From Pseudomonas sp. J452 (GTDB lineage Bacteria > Pseudomonadota > Gammaproteobacteria > Pseudomonadales > Pseudomonadaceae), in contig NZ_CP088294.1 in assembly GCF_024666525.1 (NCBI RefSeq), positions 2,046,001-2,110,000 of the forward strand: a DNA stretch of 64,000 nucleotides, in the 5' to 3' direction. Positions 20,920 through 32,897 of this stretch are shown piece after piece; the first letter of the stretch is position 1; the number at the start of each line of letters is the position of its first letter. The translations under genes were made by a program, and so were the position numbers. The notes under the pieces were generated by a model, which worked only from the letters and a program-made list of their open reading frames with translations, searched no databases and was not told the origin of the DNA.

Positions 20920-21216
20920 TCAGCGGCCGCGACGGGTTTCGATGCGGATCAGGCGATTGCCTTCGAAGGTGAGGATGCTGAGCATGCCGTTGTTCGGCCC
21001 GTAGACCCATTCTTCGATCTTGAATTCACGCCGGTCATAGCTGCCCAGGGTGTAGCCGACCAGGTCGCGGTAGCTCGGTTCACCACACTTGCGCTCGACC
21101 TCGAAGGCGCGGTCGCCCTCGCTGACCAATTGCGTGCCGCAGCGCATGCTGCTGCCGGCCTGGGCCAGGCCGCTGCCAAGTAGCAGCAGGGCCAGGCAAA
21201 GCAGTTGGCGTGGCAT
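20920..21216 (-). CDS. DUF2845 secreted protein, paralogue 3
   Basis: A 98-residue protein with signal peptide MPRQLLCLALLLLGSGLAQA and a DUF2845 domain (MRCGTQLVSEGDRAFEVERK, CGEPSYRDLVGYTLG, EEWVYGPNNGMLSILTFEGN). The upstream alternative start (21228) would overlap the end of the DUF748 gene (stop at 21221) by a few bases, so coupling with that gene is likely. First of the three copies in transcription order. Confidence 0.87.
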   Translation of the reverse strand: MPRQLLCLALLLLGSGLAQAGSSMRCGTQLVSEGDRAFEVERKCGEPSYRDLVGYTLGSYDRREFKIEEWVYGPNNGMLSILTFEGNRLIRIETRRGR

Positions 21217-21220
21217 CGCC

Positions 21221-24289
<3,069 letters not shown>

Positions 24290-24477
24290 GGCGCGACTTC
24301 AACTTCCAGGCTGAGATGCCCGGAAGTATGGCATGGCTATTTTAAAGTGGGGCCATTGCCGTGCTGGCCGCGTGCCTCAGAGCCGGTTCACGATTTTTCC
24401 TACCGCGACAAATAAGGACTCAGGTCGCATGTTTGCGGCGGGACGCATCCTGCGAGGCAGGCCGAATCGCTCGCCTT

Positions 24478-24491
24478 TGAACAGGTTCTTA
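24478..24491. repeat. Fragment of the AGAACCTGTT inverted-repeat end
   Basis: GAACAGGTTCTTAG matches the outer end of the elements at 18514 and 37675 and contains the stop codon of the acyl-CoA synthetase gene. No partner end with clear similarity is present nearby, so this is a solo end or decayed copy. Confidence 0.45.
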
Positions 24492-26318
24492 GTAGCGATA
24501 GGCACCGGCTGCGATGGCCGCCTGCAGCTCGCGGGTCAGCGGCACGTAGCGGTCGCTGCCGGGCAGCCAGGCATACAGCGGGTCGCTGCAGCGTTCGAGG
24601 TCATAGGCCTGCTCCTTCAGCGGCGCCTTCTTGTGCTTGAAGGTGCCGGTGGTCTCCAGTTGCACGCTCAGGCGCAGGAACAGCGGCACGGCGTAGATCG
24701 GCAGCTCGCGGCGCAATTCGTTCAGCAGTGCATGGAAGTCGAACTGCGCCGGCGGGCAATCCAGGCGCATGCAGGCCATGCCGGCGCGGCCGTTGGTGCC
24801 GGGGATTTCCACGCCATACACGGCGGTCTCGCTGATCTGCTCGATGCCATCGAGGATCGCCTCGACCTGCGAGGTGGAGACGTTCTCGCCCTTCCAGCGG
24901 AAGGTGTCGCCCAGGCGGTCGACGAACTGGGCGTGCTTGAAGCCGATATCACGCATCAGGTCGCCGGTGTTGAACCAGGCATCGCCGGGCTCGAACACGT
25001 CGCGCAGGATGCAGGTCTCGGTCTTCTTCATATCGGTGTAGCCATCGAACGGAGTTTTCGCGGTGATCTGCCCGAGCAGCAACCCGGCTTCGCCTTTGCC
25101 CACCCGTTGCAGCCGGCCTGTGGCATCGCGGCGCGGCGCCTCGGACTCCTGGTCGTACTGGACGATGGCGTAGGGGTAGGGCGAGAAGCCCACGGTATTG
25201 TCGAAGTTGAGCAGATTGGTGAAGCCGATATTGCCTTCGCTGGAGGCATATAGCTCCATCACCCGCTCGACCGCGAAGCGCTGTTTGAATGCCTGCCAGA
25301 TGCTCGGGCGCAGGCCGTTGCCAACCATCACGCGGATTGGGTTGGCGCCGTCGTTGGCACGCGGCGGCTGGTCCAGCAGGTAGCGGCACAACTCGCCGAC
25401 ATAACCGAAGGCGGTCGCCTGGTGGCGCTGCACGTCCTCCCAGAAACGGCTGGCGCTGAACTTGCGCACCATGATCAGCGCCGCCTGGCCAGCCAGCACC
25501 GAGCCCCAGCACACCACCATGGCGGTGGCGTGGTAGAACGGCAGGCTGCAGTACAGGCGGTCGGTGTTGCCCAGGCGCACGGCGGCGAAACCGAACACGC
25601 CGTAGCCCTTCATGAAGCGCCCGTGGTTGAACACCACGGCTTTCGGCAGGCCGGTGGTGCCGGAGGTGTAGATGTAGAAGCAGGGGTCGGCGGCGCGTAC
25701 CGGCTCGGCCAGCTGCGGATTGTGCGCCGGGTAGGCGTGCAGCTCGGCGGCCGGGTGCTGCCAACCGGCAGGCGCCATGCCGGGGTCGCGCCAGGTCGGT
25801 TGGTCGGCGAAATACAGGCGCGCGTCCTGGGCCAGCTGCAACTGCGCTTCGACTTCCTGGAAAGCCGCCAGCAGTTCCTCGCCGACCAGTGCCAGTTTCG
25901 GTTGCACCAGGTTGATGCTGTGCGCCAGCACCTGACCGCGCTGGCTGCTGTTGATCAGTGCGCTGACCACGCCGAGCTTGGCGCAGGCGGTGACGCAGGC
26001 CAGCAGCTCCAGGCGGTTCTCCAGCATCAGCACCACGCTGTCGCCCTTGCCCAGGCCACGGACCTGCAGGTAGTTGGCGAGGCGGTTGGCCCACTGGTTG
26101 AGCTCGGCATAGCTGAGTTGTTCGTCACCCTGGATCAGCGCCGCACCGTCGGGGTTGGCGCGCGCCGCCTGCTCGACGCACAGGCCCAGACCGACCGGAC
26201 GTTGGCCGCGACTGCGGCTGGCGATATGCAGGCCCTTGGCGATGCCGGGCAGGTCGAGTAGCAGGCGCGGTAGACGTTGCAGCAGGCGTGGCAGGGTAAT
26301 CAGGTCGGCATGACTCAT
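24489..26318 (-). CDS. Long-chain fatty acyl-CoA synthetase (FadD6/FATP-like)
   Basis: A 609-residue adenylate-forming enzyme that activates (very-)long-chain fatty acids to acyl-CoA. Motifs: the P-loop YIYTSGTTGLPKAVVFNH, the ELYASSEGN segment, the NTGD/WFNTGDL core motif and FRWKGENVSTSQVE, and the KHKKAPLKE C-terminal lysine loop. The composition and N-terminus (LITLPRLLQRLPRLLLDLPG) resemble the FATP-like subgroup. I chose MSHADL at 26318; the open frame continues 58 codons upstream without homology and would overlap the divergent promoter region. Transcribed away from the AraC gene at 26476, which may regulate it. Confidence 0.9.
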   Translation of the reverse strand: MSHADLITLPRLLQRLPRLLLDLPGIAKGLHIASRSRGQRPVGLGLCVEQAARANPDGAALIQGDEQLSYAELNQWANRLANYLQVRGLGKGDSVVLMLENRLELLACVTACAKLGVVSALINSSQRGQVLAHSINLVQPKLALVGEELLAAFQEVEAQLQLAQDARLYFADQPTWRDPGMAPAGWQHPAAELHAYPAHNPQLAEPVRAADPCFYIYTSGTTGLPKAVVFNHGRFMKGYGVFGFAAVRLGNTDRLYCSLPFYHATAMVVCWGSVLAGQAALIMVRKFSASRFWEDVQRHQATAFGYVGELCRYLLDQPPRANDGANPIRVMVGNGLRPSIWQAFKQRFAVERVMELYASSEGNIGFTNLLNFDNTVGFSPYPYAIVQYDQESEAPRRDATGRLQRVGKGEAGLLLGQITAKTPFDGYTDMKKTETCILRDVFEPGDAWFNTGDLMRDIGFKHAQFVDRLGDTFRWKGENVSTSQVEAILDGIEQISETAVYGVEIPGTNGRAGMACMRLDCPPAQFDFHALLNELRRELPIYAVPLFLRLSVQLETTGTFKHKKAPLKEQAYDLERCSDPLYAWLPGSDRYVPLTRELQAAIAAGAYRY

Positions 26319-26475
26319 GGCGGACTCCGGCGGTGCTAGGCACTCGATATTGTTGTGCGGCCAATCTACCCAGCGGCGGCGGGTCTGTTGATAGCCTGGG
26401 GTCACACGACACTGGCAATTTGTCTCAAGTGCGTCGCACAATCGACCCTCTCTCGGCAGGTGAAAGGACTTCCCC

Positions 26476-27510
26476 ATGTTGCAGGCGACCACGGCTCCCA
26501 GCGCGTCGGCGTCATTGTTGCTCGACCTCTATCAGGCTTTGCGCAGCCTGCAGCTGGCGGGGCCTGACGACCTGCTGGCGCTGGGTCTGGCGCCCGAGCC
26601 GGCGCTGGATCTGGAAACGCGTATCCCGGTGGCCTGGCTGGTGCGGCTCTGGCAACTGGCTCTGCGGCGTGGCGCGCCGGCCGATCTTGGCCTGTTGCTT
26701 GGCCAGCGTCGTGGCCTGCAGACGCGCGGCCCGGTGGCCAATCTGGCGGCGCTGAGCGCTACCCTGGGCGAGGCGCTGGAGCTGTTCTGCCGGCATAGTC
26801 CGGTGATGAGCGAATGCGAAAGCCTGCGGGTGGAACGTCAGGCCGGGCGCGTGCGCATCGTGTTCCTGTTCAGCGCACCATTGGCTGGCCTGCCTCCCGT
26901 CTGCGAGTACAGCCTGAGCTCGGCCCTGTGCTGGGCGCGGCAGATGAGCGGGGTGCGCCTGTTGCCGTTGGCGGTGGGCCTGCGTCATGCGGCCCTGGCC
27001 GGGCCGGCCAACTACCGTCAGGTGTTCGGTTGCGCGGTGCGCTTTGGCGAGGCGCAGGACTACATCGAGATGGCCGAGGCCGACATGCAACTGCCCATGG
27101 TTGGCGACAACGCCTACCTCAAGGGCCTGCTGCAACAGCGGGTGAGCAGCATGCAGGCCCAGTTGCCGATACACAGCAGCTTGCGCCGGCAGGTGCTGCG
27201 CCTGATCGAGCAGGGGCTGGTCAGTGGCGAGTTTTCGGTGGCGGCGGTGGCCGAGCGTCTGCAGATCAGCCGGCAGACCCTGCACCGCCATCTGCGTGAG
27301 GAAGACTGCTGCTTCTCCGAACTGCTGGCCCAGGTGCGTCGCCAGCAGGCACTGCAGCGCCTGGCGCAACCGGGTTGCCGGGTCGAGGCGCTCAGCCGCG
27401 AGCTCGGTTTCAGTGAGCCGAGTGCCTTCTACAAGGCGTTCAAGGGTTGGTTCGGCCAGTCGCCCAAGGCTTACCAGCAGCAGGCCGGTGCGGAGTCGAT
27501 GGCCTTGTAA
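26476..27510 (+). CDS. AraC-family transcriptional regulator with Arabinose_bd-type N-terminus
   Basis: A 344-residue regulator. The N-terminal ~230 residues resemble the arabinose-binding-type domain common in pseudomonad AraC proteins that sense hydrophobic compounds. The C-terminus holds the two HTH motifs: FSVAAVAERLQISRQTLHRH and SRELGFSEPSAFYKAFKGWF. It is divergent from the fatty acyl-CoA synthetase with a 157-bp shared promoter region, so control of lipid uptake genes is a reasonable inference, not shown. Confidence 0.9.
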   Translation: MLQATTAPSASASLLLDLYQALRSLQLAGPDDLLALGLAPEPALDLETRIPVAWLVRLWQLALRRGAPADLGLLLGQRRGLQTRGPVANLAALSATLGEALELFCRHSPVMSECESLRVERQAGRVRIVFLFSAPLAGLPPVCEYSLSSALCWARQMSGVRLLPLAVGLRHAALAGPANYRQVFGCAVRFGEAQDYIEMAEADMQLPMVGDNAYLKGLLQQRVSSMQAQLPIHSSLRRQVLRLIEQGLVSGEFSVAAVAERLQISRQTLHRHLREEDCCFSELLAQVRRQQALQRLAQPGCRVEALSRELGFSEPSAFYKAFKGWFGQSPKAYQQQAGAESMAL

Positions 27511-27513
27511 GCG

Positions 27514-28392
27514 TTACAACCGCGCCGCCTTGAAGGTATCGCAGCGGCCCACTTCACCGCGTTCGAAGCCGGCCTTGAACCAGCGCTCGCGTTGGGCCGA
27601 AGTGCCGTGGGTGAAGGAGTCGGGCATCACGGTACCGCGTGACTGCTGCTGCAGGCGGTCGTCGCCGATGGCGTTGGCGGCGTTCAGCGCCTCTTCCAGA
27701 TCGCCCGGTTCCAGCCAGTCCAGACGGCGCTGGGCATGGTAGGCCCAGACGCCGGCCAGGCAGTCGGCCTGCAGTTCCTGGCGCACCAGCAGGCCATTGT
27801 CGCCCTCCACCCGTTCGCCGCGCTGGCGCGCCGCGTTGACCTTGGCCGAGACGCCGAGCAGGGTCTGCACATGGTGGCCGACCTCGTGGGCGATCACATA
27901 GGCCTGGGCGAAGTCGCCGGCGGCGGCGAAACGGGTTTCCAGCTCGCGGAAGAAGCTCAGGTCGAGGTAGACCTGCTGGTCGCCGGGGCAGTAGAAGGGA
28001 CCGACCGCGGCATCGGCGAAGCCGCAGGCCGAGCGCACGCCGCCGCTGAACAGCACCAGCTTGGGGTCCTGGTACTGCTTGCCGCCGGCCTGGAAAATGG
28101 CGCGCCAGGTGTCTTCGGTATCGCCCAGCACGGCGCGGACGAACTCGCTCTGCGGGTCATTGGCCGCCGGAGCCGGTTGGCTCTGGGTGGTCACGCCACC
28201 TGGCTGCACGGCTTGGCCGGCGATATTGCCGAGGATGGTCAGCGGGTCCTGGCCCATCAGCAGGCCGATCACCACGACGATGGCAATGCCGCCGAGGCTG
28301 AGGCCCTTGCCGCCGCCGAAGCGCATGCCGCCGCCACCGCCGCCGCGGGCATCCACTACGTTGTCGCTGCGTCGTGCCTTCTGCCAGCGCAT
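27514..28392 (-). CDS. ypfJ: Neutral zinc metallopeptidase, YpfJ/KPN_02809 family
   Basis: A 292-residue protein with a Gly-rich N-terminus (MRWQKARRSDNVVDARGGGG), one membrane helix (GGIAIVVVIGLLMG) and a periplasmic peptidase-like domain with the zinc motif HEVGHH and downstream ELQADCLAGVWA (third ligand Glu). The family is named from E. coli YpfJ; its substrate is unknown. The stop lies three bases from the AraC stop (convergent). Length is normal for the family. Confidence 0.9.
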   Translation of the reverse strand: MRWQKARRSDNVVDARGGGGGGMRFGGGKGLSLGGIAIVVVIGLLMGQDPLTILGNIAGQAVQPGGVTTQSQPAPAANDPQSEFVRAVLGDTEDTWRAIFQAGGKQYQDPKLVLFSGGVRSACGFADAAVGPFYCPGDQQVYLDLSFFRELETRFAAAGDFAQAYVIAHEVGHHVQTLLGVSAKVNAARQRGERVEGDNGLLVRQELQADCLAGVWAYHAQRRLDWLEPGDLEEALNAANAIGDDRLQQQSRGTVMPDSFTHGTSAQRERWFKAGFERGEVGRCDTFKAARL

Positions 28393-28507
28393 GGTCCACT
28401 CCTTCAGTCCGCCGAGGTGTAACAGTGTCGCTGGCGCGGGCGTGCGGCGCCAGTCCGCTGGTCTAGCGGAGCATGGGCGCAGCGGGGAGGCTGTCGGGTG
28501 GGTTGGC

Positions 28508-28942
28508 TTACTGGGCGGGGTAGTCGGTCAGCACTTGCTCCTGGCCATCTTTCTGCAGGCCGATCACCTGGTAGGCGTGTACCACGCCGGTTTCCATGCC
28601 CGGTGAGCCATGCGGCATGCCCGGTACGGCGGCGCCAAGCAGGTCGGGGCGCTGGCGCAGCTTGAGGATGTCGCTGGCCGGCACGTGGCCTTCGACGAAC
28701 TTGCCGTCGATCACCCCGGTGTGGCACGAGGCCAGGCGCGGTGGCACGCCGAGGCGGCTCTTGACCGCGCTCATGTCGCTCTCGACATGGTCGTTGACCT
28801 GGATGCCGTTGGCTTCGAGATGGCTGATCCAGGCCTTGCAGCAGCCGCAGTTGGCGTCGCGGTGGACATCCATGCTGATGGTTTCCGCGGCCTGGCTGGT
28901 GGCGGCGGCGAACAGGGCGGTGGCGAGCAGCAGGCGGCGCAT
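28508..28942 (-). CDS. DUF411 periplasmic metal-binding protein
   Basis: A 144-residue protein with signal peptide MRRLLLATALFAAATSQAAE and a DUF411 domain: the copper/silver-like site DANCGCCKAW, then CHTGVIDGKFVEGHVPA and the methionine/histidine-rich VPGMPHGSPGME. DUF411 proteins are usually linked to copper or silver handling. The ATG at 28942 is preferred over an upstream in-frame start because it begins the signal peptide. Confidence 0.88.
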   Translation of the reverse strand: MRRLLLATALFAAATSQAAETISMDVHRDANCGCCKAWISHLEANGIQVNDHVESDMSAVKSRLGVPPRLASCHTGVIDGKFVEGHVPASDILKLRQRPDLLGAAVPGMPHGSPGMETGVVHAYQVIGLQKDGQEQVLTDYPAQ

Positions 28943-29068
28943 GGCGGAGTCTCCGGAAGATGGTTGCGGCAGGATAACGCCGCTCTGCACGCAGTCCCAG
29001 CGCCAGACTGTTTCAGTCTGCGAACGCAGCGCCTATGCTCGCTGCCAGTTCAATGAGGGAGTTCGACC

Positions 29069-29449
29069 ATGCTGTCCGCCCGTATTTTTCTGGCCGTGCA
29101 GGCCCTGATCCTCGCCGGCTTCGGCCTGGCCTACCTGATCAAACCGCACGAGCTGGCCAACCTCAGCGGCATGCTGCTGATGGCGCCAGCGGCGATCACC
29201 GATGTGCGTGCCTACTACGGTGGCCTGCAGCTGGGCCTGGCGGCCTACCTGCTGCTGGCGCTGGCCCGCCTCGACCTGCTGCGTCCGGCGCTGAGCCTGC
29301 TGGTGCTGCTCTATGCCACTCTGGCGCTGACGCGTATGGCTGGTCTGTGGCTGGACGGCGGCGCGCAACAGACCTTCAACCTCTACGCCATGCTGTTCGA
29401 GATCGTTTCGGCCGGGCTGGCGTTCTGGTGTTTGCGGGGGCAGCGGTAG
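29069..29449 (+). CDS. DUF4345-like four-helix membrane protein
   Basis: A 126-residue hydrophobic protein with four helices (IFLAVQALILAGFGLAYLI, a middle pair around YYGGLQLGLAAYLLLALA and PALSLLVLLYATLAL, and LYAMLFEIVSAGLAFWCL). The pattern with the RAYYGGLQLG motif in the second helix fits DUF4345. Divergent from the DUF411 gene. Function unknown. Confidence 0.8.
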   Translation: MLSARIFLAVQALILAGFGLAYLIKPHELANLSGMLLMAPAAITDVRAYYGGLQLGLAAYLLLALARLDLLRPALSLLVLLYATLALTRMAGLWLDGGAQQTFNLYAMLFEIVSAGLAFWCLRGQR

Positions 29450-29476
29450 GGCGCGTGCGCACTGGATGTCAATGAC

Positions 29477-29536
29477 GTAGCCCGGACTTCAGTCCGGGAA
29501 GGTATCAGACATGCCCCGGACTGAAGTCCGGGCTAC
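29477..29536. repeat. REP-type palindrome (GTAGCCCGGACTTCAGTCCGGG class)
   Basis: GTAGCCCGGACTTCAGTCCGGG faces its complement, 22-bp arms, with a 16-base loop. It lies between convergent genes (DUF4345 and trmA). Confidence 0.85.
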
Positions 29537-29566
29537 CGGCTGGGTGTTCCGCCTGCGGAGCGCGGC

Positions 29567-30652
29567 TTAGCGGCGCTGCAGCAGCACGCCGCTTTCCATG
29601 TGGTGGGTCCAGGGGAACTGGTCGAACAGGGCGCAGCGCTCGATGCGGTGGGTATCGTTGAGCTGGGCGATGTTGGCGGCCAGGGTCTCCGGGTTGCAGG
29701 AGATGTACAGGATGTTGTCGAAGCGCCGGGTCAGCTCGCAGGTGTCCGGGTCCATGCCGGCGCGCGGCGGGTCGACGAACACCGCGCCGAAGTCATAGGA
29801 CTTCAGGTCGATGCCGGCCAGGCGGCGGAACGGCCGTACCTCGTTGAGGGCCTGGGTCAGCTCTTCTGCAGACAGGCGCACCAGCTCGATATTGTCGATG
29901 CCGTTGTCGGCCAGGTTGGCCAGCGCGGCGTTGACCGAACTCTTGCTGATCTCGGTGGCCAGCACTTTGCGTACCCGGGTCGACAGCGGCAGGGTGAAGT
30001 TGCCGTTGCCGCAGTACAGCTCGAGCAGATCATCCTGGCGCTCGCCGAGGGCGTCATGGGCCCACTGCAGCATCTGCTGGCAGACCAGGCCGTTGGGCTG
30101 GGTGAAGGCGCCTTCCGGCTGGCGGTAGCGGAAGGTGCGCCCGGCCACGGTCATTTCTTCCTGCACGTAATCGCGACCGATCACCAGGCGCTGACCACGC
30201 GAGCGGCCGACCAGGCTGACGCCGAGGCTGGCTGCCAGTTGTTCGGCCTCGGCCTGCCAGGCGGCGTCCAGCGGGCGGTGGTAGCACAGGGTGATCAGCG
30301 CATCGCCGGCCAGGGTGGTGAGGAACTCGACCTGGAACAGCTTGAACGACAGCGCCCGGCTGGCCTGCCAGGCTGCTTTCAGCTGGGGCATCAGCTCGTT
30401 GATGCGCAGGCTGGCGATGGGGAAGTCGTCGATCAGGATCGGCGTGTGCTTGTCGCCGGCGGCGAACATCGCGTAGTGACGCTCTTCCTGCTCGCGCCAT
30501 AGGCGGAACTCGGCGCGCAGGCGGTAGTGCTCGCCCGGCGAGGCAAACACTTGCGGCTCGGGGGCGGCGAAGGGCGCCAGCAGCTCGCGCAGGCGCGCTA
30601 CCTTGTCATTCAGTTGGGCGGCGTAGGCCGCCTGGTTTCGATTCTGGCTCAT
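29567..30652 (-). CDS. trmA: tRNA (uracil-5-)-methyltransferase TrmA
   Basis: TrmA makes ribothymidine at position 54 of tRNA using SAM. The 361-residue protein has the SAM-binding [13 protein letters not shown], the VDPPRAGMD motif and the catalytic cysteine in ISCNPETL. The final [12 protein letters not shown] carries the conserved Glu general base. It overlaps the purine permease stop by four bases (ATGA), suggesting one transcription unit despite unrelated functions. Confidence 0.96.
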   Translation of the reverse strand: MSQNRNQAAYAAQLNDKVARLRELLAPFAAPEPQVFASPGEHYRLRAEFRLWREQEERHYAMFAAGDKHTPILIDDFPIASLRINELMPQLKAAWQASRALSFKLFQVEFLTTLAGDALITLCYHRPLDAAWQAEAEQLAASLGVSLVGRSRGQRLVIGRDYVQEEMTVAGRTFRYRQPEGAFTQPNGLVCQQMLQWAHDALGERQDDLLELYCGNGNFTLPLSTRVRKVLATEISKSSVNAALANLADNGIDNIELVRLSAEELTQALNEVRPFRRLAGIDLKSYDFGAVFVDPPRAGMDPDTCELTRRFDNILYISCNPETLAANIAQLNDTHRIERCALFDQFPWTHHMESGVLLQRR

Positions 30653-31947
30653 GCGCTGGCGGTAAATCCGAATTTGATGACGAAGATCGCGGCGAGGACC
30701 ACCAGGGCCGGGTTGAGCTCCTTGAAGCGCCCGGCCAGGGCCTTGATCACCACCCAGCTGATGAAGCCGAAGGCGATGCCGTTGGCGATGGAGAAGGTCA
30801 GCGGCATGGCCAGGGCGGTGATCACCACGGGGGCGGCGACGGTGATGTCGTCCCAGTCGATCTCGGCCAGGCCGGAGGTCATCAGTACCGCGATGAAGAG
30901 CAGGGCCGGGGCAGTGGCAAACGGCGGTACGGTGCCGGCCAGCGGGGCGAAGAACAGTGCCAGGAGAAACAGCACGGCGACCACGCAGGCGGTCAGGCCG
31001 GTGCGCCCGCCGGCGGCGACGCCCGAGGCGGACTCGATGTAGCTGGTGGTAGTGCTGGTGCCCAGCAGCGAGCCACCCATGGCCGCGGTGCTGTCGGCGA
31101 TCAGGGCGCGGCCCATCTTCGGCAGGTGGCCGTCCTTGCTCATCAGCCCGGCGCGTTTGGCCACGCCGATCAGGGTGCCGGTGTTGTCGAACAGGTCGAC
31201 GAACAGGAAGGCGAAGATCACGCTGATCATGCCCACGTCCAGTGCGCCCATGATGTCGAGCTGCATGAGGGTGGGCATGATCGACGGGGGCATCGAGACG
31301 ATGCCGCCGAACTTGCTCACACCCAGGGCGACGGCAATGGCGGTGACGACCAGGATGCCGATCATCACCGCGCCGGTCACCCGCCGGGCTTCCAGGGCGA
31401 CGATCAGGAAGAAGCCGAAGATCGCCAGCAGCGGGCCGGGGGCATGCAGGTCACCGAGGCCGACCAGGGTGCCCGGATTGGCAATCACCAGACCGGCTTC
31501 CTTCAGCGCGATCAGCGCGAGGAACAGGCCGATGCCGGCGGCGATGGCCGAGCGCAGCGGCAGCGGGATGCTGTTCACGATCCACTCGCGGATGCGGAAG
31601 ATCGACAGCAGGAAGAACAGCGTGGCGGAAATAAATACCGCGCCCAGCGCCACTTGCCAGCTGTAGCCCATCTGCAGGACTACTGTATAGGTGAAGAAGG
31701 CGTTGAGGCCCATGCCGGGAGCCAGGGCGATCGGGTAGTTGGCGATCAGGCCCATTGCTGCCGAGCCGATGGCCGCGGCCAGGCAGGTGGCGACGAATAC
31801 GGCGCCGGTATCCATGCCCGTCTTGCCGAGGATTTCCGGGTTGACGAAGAGGATGTAGGCCATGGTCAGGAAGGTGGTCAGACCCGCCAGGATCTCGGTA
31901 CGCACCGTGGTGTTGTGTGCCTTGAGTTGGAACAGCTTTTCCAGCAT
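30649..31947 (-). CDS. NCS2-family purine permease (AzgA/AdeQ-like)
   Basis: A 432-residue inner-membrane transporter of the adenine/hypoxanthine/guanine branch of NCS2. It has about 12 membrane segments, the [13 protein letters not shown] signature, [17 protein letters not shown] and the [15 protein letters not shown] loop typical of this branch. I chose [12 protein letters not shown] (31947); four extra upstream codons are possible. No purine riboswitch is recognisable in the 120 bp upstream. Substrate specificity cannot be fixed from sequence. Confidence 0.92.
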   Translation of the reverse strand: MLEKLFQLKAHNTTVRTEILAGLTTFLTMAYILFVNPEILGKTGMDTGAVFVATCLAAAIGSAAMGLIANYPIALAPGMGLNAFFTYTVVLQMGYSWQVALGAVFISATLFFLLSIFRIREWIVNSIPLPLRSAIAAGIGLFLALIALKEAGLVIANPGTLVGLGDLHAPGPLLAIFGFFLIVALEARRVTGAVMIGILVVTAIAVALGVSKFGGIVSMPPSIMPTLMQLDIMGALDVGMISVIFAFLFVDLFDNTGTLIGVAKRAGLMSKDGHLPKMGRALIADSTAAMGGSLLGTSTTTSYIESASGVAAGGRTGLTACVVAVLFLLALFFAPLAGTVPPFATAPALLFIAVLMTSGLAEIDWDDITVAAPVVITALAMPLTFSIANGIAFGFISWVVIKALAGRFKELNPALVVLAAIFVIKFGFTASA

Positions 31948-32144
31948 GTTGGCTCCCATGAACCGCTACGTGAGTGAGGTGCGGACTGCGCGAAAGCAAA
32001 GCACAAAGGCCGCTGGTCGGGGTCAAGCGACAGCAGATTTCGGGCCAGATCCGGAAAAGCCGCGCACTATACCAGCTCACCCCCGAGCGGTGAATTTATG
32101 ACCGGACGGACAGCATCGGTTTCCGTCCGCCAAGGAGAACAGCC

Positions 32145-32699
32145 ATGACAACCCGCGCCCTGATCGCCGTCGCCGACGGTGTCGAAGACATTGAAACCGT
32201 GACCCTGATCGACGTGCTGCGCCGCGCCGAAGTCGAAGTGGTGGTGGCCAGCATCGAGAACCGGCGCATGTTCACCTGCGCCCGCGGCTCGCGGATGACC
32301 GCCGACGCCATGCTGATCGACGTGCTGGCCCAGGACTTCGACCTGATCGCCCTGCCTGGCGGCATGCCCGGCGCCCAGCACCTGGCCGACCACGCGCCGC
32401 TGGCCGAGAAGGTCCAAGCCCAGGCCAAGGCCGGCAAGCTGTTCGCCGCCATCTGCGCCGCCCCCGCCCTGGCTTTGCAGGGCTACGGCGTGCTCAAGCA
32501 GCGGCAGATGACCTGCTACCCGGCATTCAGCGACCGCCTGTCGGGCTGCACCTTCGTCGACCAACCGGTAGTGGTTGACGGCAACTGCATCACCAGCCAG
32601 GGCCCGGGCACGGCGCTGGAATTCGCCCTGACCCTGGTCGAGCAACTGGCCGGCAAGGCTACGCGCAAGGCGGTGGCCGAGGCGATGCTGGTGCCCTGA
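32145..32699 (+). CDS. yajL: DJ-1/PfpI family protein YajL
   Basis: A 184-residue DJ-1 superfamily protein of the YajL/ThiJ branch, linked to oxidative and carbonyl stress protection. The nucleophile-elbow cysteine lies in AAICAAPALALQ and the conserved glutamate in DGVEDIETVT; GPGTALEFAL is near the end. A GGAG site precedes ATG 32145. Monocistronic, followed by a REP element. Confidence 0.92.
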   Translation: MTTRALIAVADGVEDIETVTLIDVLRRAEVEVVVASIENRRMFTCARGSRMTADAMLIDVLAQDFDLIALPGGMPGAQHLADHAPLAEKVQAQAKAGKLFAAICAAPALALQGYGVLKQRQMTCYPAFSDRLSGCTFVDQPVVVDGNCITSQGPGTALEFALTLVEQLAGKATRKAVAEAMLVP

Positions 32700-32740
32700 A
32701 CGAGTGGTGGATAAGCAGAGCGTTATCCACGGCCTGATCC

Positions 32741-32808
32741 TGTAGGAGCCAGCTTGCTGGCGATAGGCAGACAGCGTCCCGTTGATCGCCAGCAAGCTGG
32801 CTCCTACA
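32741..32808. repeat. Pseudomonas REP (TGTAGGAGCCAGCTTGCTGG class)
   Basis: Inverted arms TGTAGGAGCCAGCTTGCTGG (extended by CGAT) and the reverse complement ending at 32808, with a 20-base loop. This is the best known intergenic repeat class of Pseudomonas and supports the genus assignment. Confidence 0.93.
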
Positions 32809-32897
32809 AAAGCTGTGCTGAATAACAGTATCTGCGCAATCGGCCAGCCCCCGTAGGGTGGATGGCCACACCTGTTCGTCGGGCCCTAGGCCGCCGC

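Noticed and set aside
31948..32144. Purine riboswitch upstream of the NCS2 permease
   Set aside because: No conserved purine aptamer core or three-way junction could be recognised in the leader.
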